Assembly (NCBI GenBank): GCA_034433615.1
Contig: DAOUAJ010000054.1
Location: 1-9,014, forward strand
Reading direction: 5' to 3'
DNA: 9,014 nucleotides
From: DAOUAJ01 sp034433615
Lineage (GTDB): Bacteria; Chloroflexota; Anaerolineae; DUEN01
Each line of letters opens with the position of its first letter. The stretch's first letter is position 1. Positions 1 through 6,826 of the stretch are shown here, piece after piece. A program made the position numbers and the translations under genes. The notes below the pieces were generated by a model, which saw only the letters and a program-made list of their open reading frames with translations, was not told where the DNA came from and searched no databases.

Positions 1-1176
1 TGCCAGGAGATTGCCGAGGGGTTGCAAAAACGAGGGCACGCGTGTCATGTGCTCACCAGCCGGCATGGTGTGAATAACCACACTCCAGCGGAAGCCGATG
101 TTACCCGTGCATTGTATTTGCAAGCAGACATCCACCACTATCGCCCCCTGGATTTCTTCCTCCGCCGGCCGGGCCAGGAGCGGGCTAACCGGCTTGCTCT
201 GCGTCAGGCCATAGACTCTTTTCGCCCAGAGGTCATCTTCATCTGGGGCATGTGGAACCTGTCGCATCAGGTTGCCTACTGGGCCGAGCGGTGGCTGCCC
301 GGGCGGGTGGCTTATGCCGTAGCAGACTACCGTTTCATCGAGCCTGATGCTCACACAGCATACTGGCAGAGACCATCGCGTCGGCTGGGAACTCGGCTAT
401 TGTTGGAGCCAGCACGTCGGGTGGCATTGCATCAGTTAGCCCAAGAAAAGAACGCCTATCCTCTGCAGTTACAGCATGTAATGTGTGTCAGCGAATATGT
501 GCGTCACAAATTAAGTCAAGCTGGCGCGTTACCCAATGACGCCTGCGTCATCTACAACGGCATTGACCCACAGCCGTTCCTGCAGGCTGCGGCTGCTGCA
601 TCGAAAAGATATCGAGATGGTCTGCGGCTTGTTTACGCGGGTGGAATCGTGGCACACAAAGGAGTCCACACAGCCGTGGAGGCGCTAGGTTTATTGCATG
701 AGCGCGGCGAAGCTTCTGATATCCATTTGACGCTGGTTGGTGGCGGGCATCCGGATTATGAAGCGCAGCTCAGACACAGGGTGGAGGATCTAGGCTTGGG
801 CCAACATGTTACTTTTTACGGCCGCGTCCAGCGCCATGCCATACCACGGATCCTGGCTGAGCATGACGTCTTCATTTTTCCGTCAGTTTGGGATGAACCT
901 CTTGCGCGCAGTGTGATGGAGGCCATGGCGGTCGGTCTGACCGTAATTGCTACAGCGGTCGGCGGTCAAGCCGAGATGTTACAAGATGGTATAAATGCAT
1001 TAGTCTTTTCACCTAATAATGCAGCGGAGCTGGCAAAATGCATTACACAGGTGCGAAGCGACCTTACATTACGCGCACACCTGGCTGCCAATGGTCAACG
1101 TAGCATTTTGGAACGCTTTACCCTGAAACAGATGTTGGACAAGATGGAGGCCTGGCTCGCTGAGATTGCAAGGTGA
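1..1176 (+). CDS. GT4-family glycosyltransferase, 5'-truncated by window edge
   Basis: Retaining GT-B glycosyltransferase that would move a sugar from a nucleotide-sugar donor onto a lipid-linked glycan at the cytoplasmic membrane face. The first TTG (22) is not the true start: the frame is open to base 1, and the upstream codons read CQEIAEG, joining LQKRGHACHVLT, which is the first conserved helix and strand of GT4 N-terminal domains. Perhaps 10-25 residues are therefore missing to the left. The C-terminal donor-binding domain shows VIYNGIDPQPF (linker), LVYAGGIVAHKG (donor-domain start) and the catalytic E-x7-E, with glutamate codons at 895-897 and 919-921, followed by EAMAVG. The TGA is at 1174-1176. 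The next gene's best ATG lies 49 bases downstream. The acceptor and donor sugars cannot be told from sequence. Confidence 0.92.
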   Translation, partial: CQEIAEGLQKRGHACHVLTSRHGVNNHTPAEADVTRALYLQADIHHYRPLDFFLRRPGQERANRLALRQAIDSFRPEVIFIWGMWNLSHQVAYWAERWLPGRVAYAVADYRFIEPDAHTAYWQRPSRRLGTRLLLEPARRVALHQLAQEKNAYPLQLQHVMCVSEYVRHKLSQAGALPNDACVIYNGIDPQPFLQAAAAASKRYRDGLRLVYAGGIVAHKGVHTAVEALGLLHERGEASDIHLTLVGGGHPDYEAQLRHRVEDLGLGQHVTFYGRVQRHAIPRILAEHDVFIFPSVWDEPLARSVMEAMAVGLTVIATAVGGQAEMLQDGINALVFSPNNAAELAKCITQVRSDLTLRAHLAANGQRSILERFTLKQMLDKMEAWLAEIAR

Positions 1177-1225
1177 AATCTTCACACTTCCTTGGCGACA
1201 GCGACCGAGAAGAGTAGGCAAACAA
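1177..1225. other. short intergenic gap, no clear signal
   Basis: There are 49 bases between the first and second glycosyltransferase genes. A TTGGCG hexamer occurs, but no acceptable -10 box follows at the right spacing and no hairpin is evident. It is most simply a leader inside an operon. Confidence 0.5.
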
Positions 1226-2380
1226 ATGTGGAAAACAAAAGATAAACGGAAGCGTATCGGCATTGATGCTAGCGCAATGCTCATTGCCCGCAAGAATGGA
1301 TATGAAAACTATGTAACTTCATTGCTACTTAGCATGACGAATTTGCACAACGATATTCAAGGTTTGGAATTGATCTTCTATTTTCACGCCGGAAATCGCT
1401 TAGCAGATCCCAGAGCGCTTGAAGAGATTCTGCCACACTTTCGCGGTTTCCGTTGCCGTGTATATCGCCATGGTCACTTATATGGGCGCATATTACCGCT
1501 CATGGCGCTGGCTGATCGCCTGGACTGGTTACATTTACCCGTCTATTTGTGGTCTACTTGGTATCCATGCCCAGTGGGAGTCACATTCCATGATGCATGT
1601 TCTATCCGGCTGATGAAACAAGGGGTTGAAGGTGCCAGTGCGCTCAATGAGTCGCACAATCGGCAAGCCGTTGCCCTTGCTTCAGCGTTCATCGCTGTCT
1701 CAGAAAGCACCAAACGAGACCTAGTCGAGCTCTACAGAGTGCCCAGTTCAAAGATAACCGTAGTACATCATGGGGTTGACCCTTTCTTCAAACCTTCTGC
1801 CGAGGATGCAGATCGTGTACGCCAGCACTACAATCTAAATGAATACATTTTGGTTGTCAATGCGCTTCAACTGAACAAGAATCACGAACGCTTGTTGAGG
1901 GCTTTTGTCAAACTCCGTGAGGAGTGCAGGATTTCAGAACAATTGGTTCTGGTAGGTAGAGATGGCCTGGGCGCAGAGCGCGTTTACGCCTTGCTGGCGC
2001 AACTGCATTCTGAGAATGCAGTACGGCATCTCGGCTATGTTTCCCGCGAGGACCTCAGAGGCCTGTATTCAGGCGCGCGGCTTGTTGTTAATCCGTCGCT
2101 CTGTGAGGGGTTTGGTCTGCCTTTGTTAGAGGCTATGGCCTGTGGCGCTGTACTTGCCGTGAGCAATATCACCGCCTTGCCGGAAGTCGTTGGTGATGCA
2201 GGGTTATTGTTCGATCCCTACGATGTGGACTCGATAGCCAGTGCTATTCACCGCGGGCTTTCTGATCAAACATTACGAGCGCAATTGAAGGATAAGTCTC
2301 TTGTCCGGTTGAAGCACTTTTCGTGGGCCACAGCTGCGCGCGAAACCATTAACGCCTATAGGACTTGGTGTAGTTTATGA
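1226..2380 (+). CDS. GT4-family glycosyltransferase (mannosyltransferase-like group)
   Basis: Second retaining GT-B enzyme of the cluster, 384 aa from the chosen ATG. It opens with KRIGIDASAM and GYENYVTSLL, matching the G-I-D-A start of the GT4 group that includes many O-antigen/EPS mannosyl- and rhamnosyltransferases. Further motifs are VTFHDACS, FIAVSESTKRDLVELY, VVHHGVDPFF, NALQLNKNHERLL and the E-x7-E (glutamate codons 2105-2107 and 2129-2131) before EAMACG. ATG 1226 is preferred because an in-frame TTG at 1166 would add 20 basic residues unlike the family and overlap the preceding gene. The ribosome site is weak (agagtagg, about 1211-1218). The stop overlaps the next ATG (ATGA at 2377-2380), implying translational coupling. 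GC is low: two lines counted gave 25/60 each. The exact sugar specificity is unknown. Confidence 0.92.
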   Translation: MWKTKDKRKRIGIDASAMLIARKNGYENYVTSLLLSMTNLHNDIQGLELIFYFHAGNRLADPRALEEILPHFRGFRCRVYRHGHLYGRILPLMALADRLDWLHLPVYLWSTWYPCPVGVTFHDACSIRLMKQGVEGASALNESHNRQAVALASAFIAVSESTKRDLVELYRVPSSKITVVHHGVDPFFKPSAEDADRVRQHYNLNEYILVVNALQLNKNHERLLRAFVKLREECRISEQLVLVGRDGLGAERVYALLAQLHSENAVRHLGYVSREDLRGLYSGARLVVNPSLCEGFGLPLLEAMACGAVLAVSNITALPEVVGDAGLLFDPYDVDSIASAIHRGLSDQTLRAQLKDKSLVRLKHFSWATAARETINAYRTWCSL

Positions 2381-3201
2381 TTTATTCCTGGTTCAATCGT
2401 CTTGTAACTATGAGAGTGAACATGAGCGATAGAATGCTCCTCCATAAATCTGCACAAAAGTGGGAGACTTATTGGCGGCACATCGAGCCAATTGACTACA
2501 TCAACTACACACCTCAACTGCTGAGTGCCCTTAGACAACACGTCAAGCTATTGGGAGCTCGAGTTCTGGAAGTAGGATGCGGCACAGGAGGGAATGCCAG
2601 CGAATTAGCACGTCTTGGGGCGATCGTCACAGCACTTGACTTTGCGCCAACAGCCCTAAGACGCACAGGCATTACAGCATCGAAGACTGGTGTGCATGTC
2701 TCTTTGGTCCAAGCGAATGCTTACCAGCTTCCTTTTGCTTCAGGAGCTTTCGATGTAGTTTATCATCAGGGATTCTTAGAGCACTTTACCGAACCTGAGG
2801 TTTTGCTCCAAGAGCAGCGGCGCGTTCTTCGCAATGGCGGTTACCTGCTCGTAGATGTCCCACAGCGTTACAATTGGTATACGATCCATAAACATCGCCT
2901 GATTCGTCTCGGTCGTTGGCCCTATGGAGGCTGGGAGACCGAGTTTGGTTTTGGCGAGTTGGTCAAGCTCCTGCAAAGCAACGGATTTCGCTTTGTGGCT
3001 GCCTATGGCCGAGGGTATTACCCTCGACCGCTGGAAATGATTCGCAATTTGAGCAAAATCGAAAAGAAATGGTTCAAGCGGGATGGCCCCCCCAGCCGAT
3101 TTTGGCAAAAGTATGATACTGCGTGGCGTTGGTTCGAACAGACCTGGCTTGGTTGTAATATCCTGCAATGCGTTGGCGTACTGACACAGGCTGTTAGCTG
3201 A
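2377..3201 (+). CDS. class I SAM-dependent methyltransferase (Methyltransf_11-like)
   Basis: Small-molecule methyltransferase, 274 aa, expected to methylate a sugar or glycan intermediate in the cytoplasm. The Rossmann-fold SAM site is clear: motif I VLEVGCGTGG at residues 63-72, the acidic residue binding the SAM ribose in TALDFAP (D88), FDVVYHQGFLEH at 125-136 (motif for the catalytic or binding face) and the post-motif LRNGGYLLVDVP. The C-terminal third (GGWETEFGFGELVKLL, then a Trp/Arg-rich tail) is the variable substrate region. ATG 2377 overlaps the previous stop as ATGA, which supports coupling; in-frame ATGs at 2410 and 2422 are alternatives and would only trim a non-conserved N-terminus. 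The gene ends four bases before the next ATG. The base composition resembles the two genes to its left more than those to its right. Confidence 0.88.
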   Translation: MIYSWFNRLVTMRVNMSDRMLLHKSAQKWETYWRHIEPIDYINYTPQLLSALRQHVKLLGARVLEVGCGTGGNASELARLGAIVTALDFAPTALRRTGITASKTGVHVSLVQANAYQLPFASGAFDVVYHQGFLEHFTEPEVLLQEQRRVLRNGGYLLVDVPQRYNWYTIHKHRLIRLGRWPYGGWETEFGFGELVKLLQSNGFRFVAAYGRGYYPRPLEMIRNLSKIEKKWFKRDGPPSRFWQKYDTAWRWFEQTWLGCNILQCVGVLTQAVS

Positions 3202-3205
3202 ACCG

Positions 3206-4384
3206 ATGAACATCCTCTTCCTCTCCGCCTGGTACCCCTACCCGCCGAATAACGGTTCCAAGCTACGCATCTACAACCTGCTGCGCGGGCTGGCGGAGCA
3301 CCATCAGGTGTATCTCATTGCCTTTGCCGATCAGCCAGATATAGATCCCCAGCCCCCTGAACTGCGGGCGCTATGCCGAACCATCCAGGTGGTGCCGTGG
3401 AGGCCCTATCGCCCCAACAGCCTGCGTGCCCTGCTAGGTTTCTTGGGTCCCGCCCCGCGTTTTATCGTTGACACTTACTCGCCGCAGATGTTCGACTCCA
3501 TCGTTGCTGCCACGCGCCAACAATCTATTAATGTGGTCGTGGCATCCCAATTGTCCACAGCCATCTATTGGTCGGCATTCTCCACAATTCCGGCGCTATT
3601 TGAGGAATGCGAGATCGGTGTTCTCTGGAGCAAGATCGCCCACGCCCCTTCACCTTTGCACCGCCTGCGTCACCAACTGACCCAGGTGAAGGCACGCCAC
3701 TACTTGAGCAGGTTGCTGCCTCACTTCAAGGCCTGCACCGTGGTCTCAGAGCACGAACGGGCTTTGCTACGCCGCGTGGCGCCGGCCTACGAACCGATTG
3801 AGGTGGTTCCCAATTGCATCAGTCTGGCTGACTATGGCGAGATTCAACCCACGCCGGAGCCTGATACGCTCATCTTTACCGGCTCCTTCCGCTACTTCGC
3901 CAACCACGATGCCATGACCTGGTTCGTGCGTGAGGTCTATCCCTGCATCCAGGCCCAGGTACCCGACGTTCGCCTGACCATCACCGGCGATCACGCCAAC
4001 TTGCCCTTGCCTCCTGCGGACAACGTCACCCTGACCGGTTACGTGGCTGACGTGCGCCCGCTGATTGCTTCTTCCTGGGTCAGCCTGGCGCCGATTCGGC
4101 TGGGCGGCGGCACCCGCCTGAAAATCCTGGAGGCCATGGCCCTGCGCACGCCGGTGGTTGCAACCTCAAAAGGGGCAGAGGGCCTGGACGTACAGCACGG
4201 CGAGCACCTGCTGATCGCCGACGCGCCGGAGGCCTTTGCGGAGGCAGTCATCCGCCTCTTGCAGGAGCCTGAACTTCGTCAGCGACTCACAGACAACGCC
4301 TATCAGTTGGTGCGTGAAAAGTATGATTGGGCTGTTGTCATGCCCCGCTTCCTGAACCTGGTTGAAAGAGTGGCCCGTGTCTGA
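3206..4384 (+). CDS. GT4-family glycosyltransferase of the GGGTRLKILEA type
   Basis: GT-B glycosyltransferase, 392 aa. It begins MNILFLSAWYPYPPNNGSK, the donor/acceptor loop typical of a GT4 branch often found in exopolysaccharide and PEP-CTERM/EpsH-linked loci. Later motifs are VVPNCISLADY (residues 200-210), IFTGSFRYFANHDA (223-236), LTGYVADVRPLI (276-287) and APIRLGGGTRLKILEAMA (about 295-312). In this branch only the second glutamate of E-x7-E is kept (E309); the first position is glycine, which is normal for the subfamily and does not imply loss of activity. The start is four bases after the preceding TGA with no obvious Shine-Dalgarno, so initiation probably depends on coupling. From this gene on the DNA is clearly GC-richer (37/60 in the line 4021-4080) than the three genes before it, a possible module boundary near 3200. 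Confidence 0.92.
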   Translation: MNILFLSAWYPYPPNNGSKLRIYNLLRGLAEHHQVYLIAFADQPDIDPQPPELRALCRTIQVVPWRPYRPNSLRALLGFLGPAPRFIVDTYSPQMFDSIVAATRQQSINVVVASQLSTAIYWSAFSTIPALFEECEIGVLWSKIAHAPSPLHRLRHQLTQVKARHYLSRLLPHFKACTVVSEHERALLRRVAPAYEPIEVVPNCISLADYGEIQPTPEPDTLIFTGSFRYFANHDAMTWFVREVYPCIQAQVPDVRLTITGDHANLPLPPADNVTLTGYVADVRPLIASSWVSLAPIRLGGGTRLKILEAMALRTPVVATSKGAEGLDVQHGEHLLIADAPEAFAEAVIRLLQEPELRQRLTDNAYQLVREKYDWAVVMPRFLNLVERVARV

Positions 4385-4435
4385 CGAACCTCACGGCATT
4401 CTCGTCTTCAGCCTCAACCTTAACCTGAGATTCCC
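4385..4435. other. short intergenic gap
   Basis: There are 51 bases between the GT4 and the Wzy_C gene. It holds a small imperfect inverted repeat (CTCA ... TGAG around AACCTTAACC) that is too weak to call a terminator, as it has no GC-rich stem or T-run. The Shine-Dalgarno before ATG 4436 is also poor. Read-through transcription is likely. Confidence 0.4.
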
Positions 4436-5839
4436 ATGACCGGTCGTCTGTTGTCCATTAACTTACCACGCCGTTGGCTCGAAGAAAATCCCCAATTCTG
4501 GCTGCGTCTGCTGGTCATCGCCGGCGTGCTGCTGATCGCCGCCTACATGGGCCCCCGCGCTTCCCAGCGCTACCTCATCCTGCTCCTGGGCGCTGGCATG
4601 GCTGTCGTCTTCCTGCGCTGGCCGCCTCTGGGCCTGGCAACCCTCATCGCCGCCAGCCTGGTCGTCCCCTTCGCCATCGGCACCGGCACCCAGACCAGCC
4701 TCAACGTCACCGTGCTGCTGCTGTCGGTGCTCATCGGCCTGTGGCTGCTGGACATGGTGCGCCGCAAGGACCTGCGCCTGCTCTCCTCGCGGCCTATTCC
4801 GCCTCTGCTGGCTCTGTGCGTTGTTGCAGTCCTGGCCTTCGTGGCCGGCAACATGTCCTGGCTGGTCTTTGCCCAGACCGCGCCCCTGCGCGCCCAGGCC
4901 GGCGGGCTGGCCGTTTTCCTGCTCTCCGCCGGCGTCTTCCTGCTGGTCGCCCATCAAGTGCAGGACCTGCGCTGGGTGCAAGCGCTCACCTGGCTTTTCC
5001 TGGGACTGGGCGCGTTGTACGTCGCCGGGCGGCTGGTGCCGGGGCTGGGCCGCTTCACTGGCCGCCTGTTCCAACATGGGTCCACGGGCAGCCTCTTCTG
5101 GACCTGGCTGGTAGCCCTGGCCTTCAGTCAGGCCGCCTTCAACCGCCAATTGCACTCGGTGTTGCGGTTGGTGCTTGGCGGGCTGGCGCTGGCTACGCTT
5201 TGGGTGGGATGGCAGAACCGGGAGTGGGCCTCAGGGTGGCTGCCCCCGTTGGTGGCCGTGATCGTCATCCTGTGGGCCGGCGCGCCGCGCCTGGGGGTGC
5301 CGATCGCGCTGATTGCCGGTATAGCAACCACGTTAAGAGCAGGAACAATCGTCAACATCGTCATGACCGGCCAGATGTACAGTTGGGTCACCCGCCTGGA
5401 GGCCTGGCGCATCGTGATCGAGATTGTCAAGGCCAACCCGGTGCTGGGGCTGGGGCCGGCCAACTACTACCATTACACGCCCCTTGTTCCCATCCTCGGC
5501 TGGTATGTGCAGTTCAACTCCCATAACCAATACGTAGATATCATCGCGCAAACGGGGCTACTGGGATTGGCCTGCTTCCTGTGGTTCGCCTGGGAGGTGG
5601 GCTGGCTGGGCTGGCGGCTGCGGGCGCGGGTGCCTGAAGGATTCGCGCAGGCGTATGTGTACGGGGCGCTGGGGGGACTGGCCGGAACGCTGGCCGCGGG
5701 GATGCTGGCCGATTGGTTTCTACCCTTTGTCTACAACATCGGTCTGGCTGGCTTCCGGGCCAGCGTGTTGGGCTGGCTCTTCCTCGGCTGGCTGGTGGCG
5801 TTAGAACAAATGAGCAAAGGGATTGATAAGACAGGGTGA
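4436..5839 (+). CDS. O-antigen ligase/polymerase-like membrane protein (Wzy_C family)
   Basis: Polytopic membrane protein of 467 aa with roughly 12-14 hydrophobic segments (for example about 22-37, 46-60, 63-80, 91-107, 121-138, 153-172, 182-200, 243-258, 370-395, 404-424, 433-456). It belongs to the O-antigen ligase/Wzy superfamily, which transfers or polymerises undecaprenyl-linked glycans on the outer membrane face. The diagnostic region is the large extracytoplasmic loop before the last three helices: SWVTRLEAWRIV (R320), NPVLGLGPANYY (334-345) and NSHNQYVDIIAQTGLLGL (361-378), with the conserved arginine and histidine (H363) expected for the family. Polymerase and ligase cannot be separated by sequence alone. 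Its presence among glycosyltransferases indicates Wzx/Wzy-type or ligase-type assembly. The stop overlaps an in-frame GTG of the next gene. The GC-rich sequence gives long spurious reading frames on both strands here. Confidence 0.88.
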   Translation: MTGRLLSINLPRRWLEENPQFWLRLLVIAGVLLIAAYMGPRASQRYLILLLGAGMAVVFLRWPPLGLATLIAASLVVPFAIGTGTQTSLNVTVLLLSVLIGLWLLDMVRRKDLRLLSSRPIPPLLALCVVAVLAFVAGNMSWLVFAQTAPLRAQAGGLAVFLLSAGVFLLVAHQVQDLRWVQALTWLFLGLGALYVAGRLVPGLGRFTGRLFQHGSTGSLFWTWLVALAFSQAAFNRQLHSVLRLVLGGLALATLWVGWQNREWASGWLPPLVAVIVILWAGAPRLGVPIALIAGIATTLRAGTIVNIVMTGQMYSWVTRLEAWRIVIEIVKANPVLGLGPANYYHYTPLVPILGWYVQFNSHNQYVDIIAQTGLLGLACFLWFAWEVGWLGWRLRARVPEGFAQAYVYGALGGLAGTLAAGMLADWFLPFVYNIGLAGFRASVLGWLFLGWLVALEQMSKGIDKTG

Positions 5840-5840
5840 G
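5832..5840 (+). promoter_or_regulatory. ribosome binding site deciding the GT2 start
   Basis: CAGGGTGAG lies seven bases before ATG 5848, inside the last codons of the Wzy_C gene. It favours ATG 5848 over the in-frame GTG at 5836, whose nearest purine-rich stretch (AAAGGGA) is too far upstream. Confidence 0.6.
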
Positions 5841-5847
5841 TGCAGAC

Positions 5848-6813
5848 ATGGGAGACCTGGTCCTTGATCAATCCGAAATCCGAAATCCGAAGTCCGAAAT
5901 CATTCTCTCCATCATTATCGTCAACTGGAACACCCGTGACCTGCTGGGGCAATGTCTCGATTCGATTTACGCACCTCTGCCTGACGATAAATTCGAAGTC
6001 TGGGTTGTGGACAATGCTTCTTCGGACGGGAGCACGCAGGTAGTACACGAACGCTTCCCGCAGGTACGACTCATTGAGAACCGCGAAAACGTTGGATTTG
6101 CCCGCGCCAACAACCAGGCCGTCCGGGAGAGTATGGGGCGCTACGTGCTACTGCTGAACCCGGACACGGAGGTTAAACCCGGCGCGTTGGAGACACTGGT
6201 GCGCTTCATGGACGACCATCCCGAGGCTGGCGCGGCCGGGGCGCGGCTTATCAACCCTGACAGCACGCTCCAGTCATCGTGCCATCCGGCGCCGACACTC
6301 TTCGGCGAGTTCTGGCGGCTGTTCCACCTGGACGCCCTCTGGCCTTACGCCTGCTACAACATGGCGCGCTGGGATCTGGCGATGCCCCGTGAGGTGGATG
6401 TCGTCCAGGGCGCGTGCATGATCCTGCGCCGGGAAGCCCTGGACCAGGTGGGGTTGCTGGATGAGGACTATTTCATCTACTCCGAAGAGGTAGACCTGTG
6501 CCATAGGCTGCGCCGGCATGGCTGGAAAGTTTACTGGGTGCCCCAGGCGGTGGTAGTGCATCATGGTGGCCAAAGCACTCAACAGGTAGCGGCCGAAATG
6601 TTTCTGCGCCTATACCAGGGCAAGGTCCTTTACTTCCGCAAGCACCACGGCTGTCTGGTGGCTCAGGTCTACAAGCTCATCCTGCTGGCCGCCGCCCTGG
6701 GTCGGCTGCTGGTCAGCCCCCTGGCCTGGTTGGAACGTCCACGCCGACGCCAGCAGCACCTGATGCTGGCCGGCCACTACCGGCGGTTGATGAGGGCGTT
6801 GCCGGGGCTCTAA
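5848..6813 (+). CDS. GT2-family glycosyltransferase (rhamnosyltransferase-like)
   Basis: Inverting GT-A glycosyltransferase, 321 aa from ATG 5848. After an unusual N-terminus the family begins at ILSIIIVNWNTRDLL. Next come VVDNASSDGS (residues 53-62, nucleotide binding), ENVGFARANNQA, LLNPDTEV (N-P-D metal/donor motif, about 104-106), a catalytic-base region FIYSEEVDLCHRLRRHGW (E213-D216), and VVHHGGQST (about 237-245). A hydrophobic stretch at about 270-293 near the C-terminus may anchor it to the membrane. This set of motifs is typical of WcaA/rhamnosyl-type GT2 enzymes in EPS and O-antigen clusters; the sugar is not predictable. Residues 9-18 (SEIRNPKSEI) are encoded by a heptanucleotide tandem repeat and are foreign to the family. 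Start codon GTG 5836 remains possible and would add four residues. The gene is GC-rich like its left neighbours. Confidence 0.92.
   Translation: MGDLVLDQSEIRNPKSEIILSIIIVNWNTRDLLGQCLDSIYAPLPDDKFEVWVVDNASSDGSTQVVHERFPQVRLIENRENVGFARANNQAVRESMGRYVLLLNPDTEVKPGALETLVRFMDDHPEAGAAGARLINPDSTLQSSCHPAPTLFGEFWRLFHLDALWPYACYNMARWDLAMPREVDVVQGACMILRREALDQVGLLDEDYFIYSEEVDLCHRLRRHGWKVYWVPQAVVVHHGGQSTQQVAAEMFLRLYQGKVLYFRKHHGCLVAQVYKLILLAAALGRLLVSPLAWLERPRRRQQHLMLAGHYRRLMRALPGL
5871..5901. repeat. heptanucleotide tandem repeat (ATCCGAA)n inside a coding start
   Basis: Three exact ATCCGAA units (5871-5877, 5878-5884, 5885-5891) are followed by one GTCCGAA (5892-5898) and a partial ATC. The tract directly follows an 8-base palindrome, TTGATCAA (5864-5871). 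Since three heptamers are 21 bases, the frame stays open. On the + strand it encodes SEIRNPKSEI at the GT2 N-terminus, and on the - strand an ISDFGLRISDFG-like peptide. From memory, such heptamer tracts are dispersed in intergenic regions of Chloroflexota, Planctomycetes and some cyanobacteria; this was not checked by search. Confidence 0.9.
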
Positions 6814-6814
6814 C

Positions 6815-6820
6815 GAGGAG
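6815..6820 (+). promoter_or_regulatory. strong ribosome binding site for the second methyltransferase
   Basis: GAGGAG lies six bases before ATG 6827 and directly follows the TAA of the GT2 gene. It is one of the clearest Shine-Dalgarno sequences in the window and fixes the start at 6827 rather than the in-frame ATG at 6845. Confidence 0.75.
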
Positions 6821-6826
6821 CAGGGG

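Noticed and set aside
22..24. TTG as the start of the first glycosyltransferase.
   Set aside because: The frame is open to base 1 and the upstream residues complete the conserved GT4 N-terminal helix, so the true start is outside the window.
1166..1225. Start of the second glycosyltransferase at TTG 1166, overlapping the first gene.
   Set aside because: It adds 20 basic, non-conserved residues. ATG 1226 sits just before the conserved KRIGIDASAM start.
1180..1225. Internal promoter with a TTGGCG -35 box.
   Set aside because: No TATAAT-like hexamer at 16-18 bases; the match is at chance level.
4463..5526. Long reading frames overlapping the Wzy_C gene on both strands (about 230 aa on the - strand, 350 aa on the + strand).
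   Set aside because: They are Gln/Gly/Ala- or Arg/Pro/Ala-rich low-complexity translations of GC-rich membrane-protein DNA, with no family motif, while the Wzy_C frame is strongly recognisable.
5864..5901. CRISPR repeat or phage attachment site at the heptamer tract.
   Set aside because: The units are contiguous seven-base tandem copies without spacers, and no integrase or duplicated tRNA end is present.
5731..6048. Minus-strand 105-aa frame across the Wzy_C/GT2 junction.
   Set aside because: Its only notable feature is the ISDFGLRISDFG-like peptide, which is the reverse reading of the heptamer repeat. The rest is antisense to conserved coding sequence.
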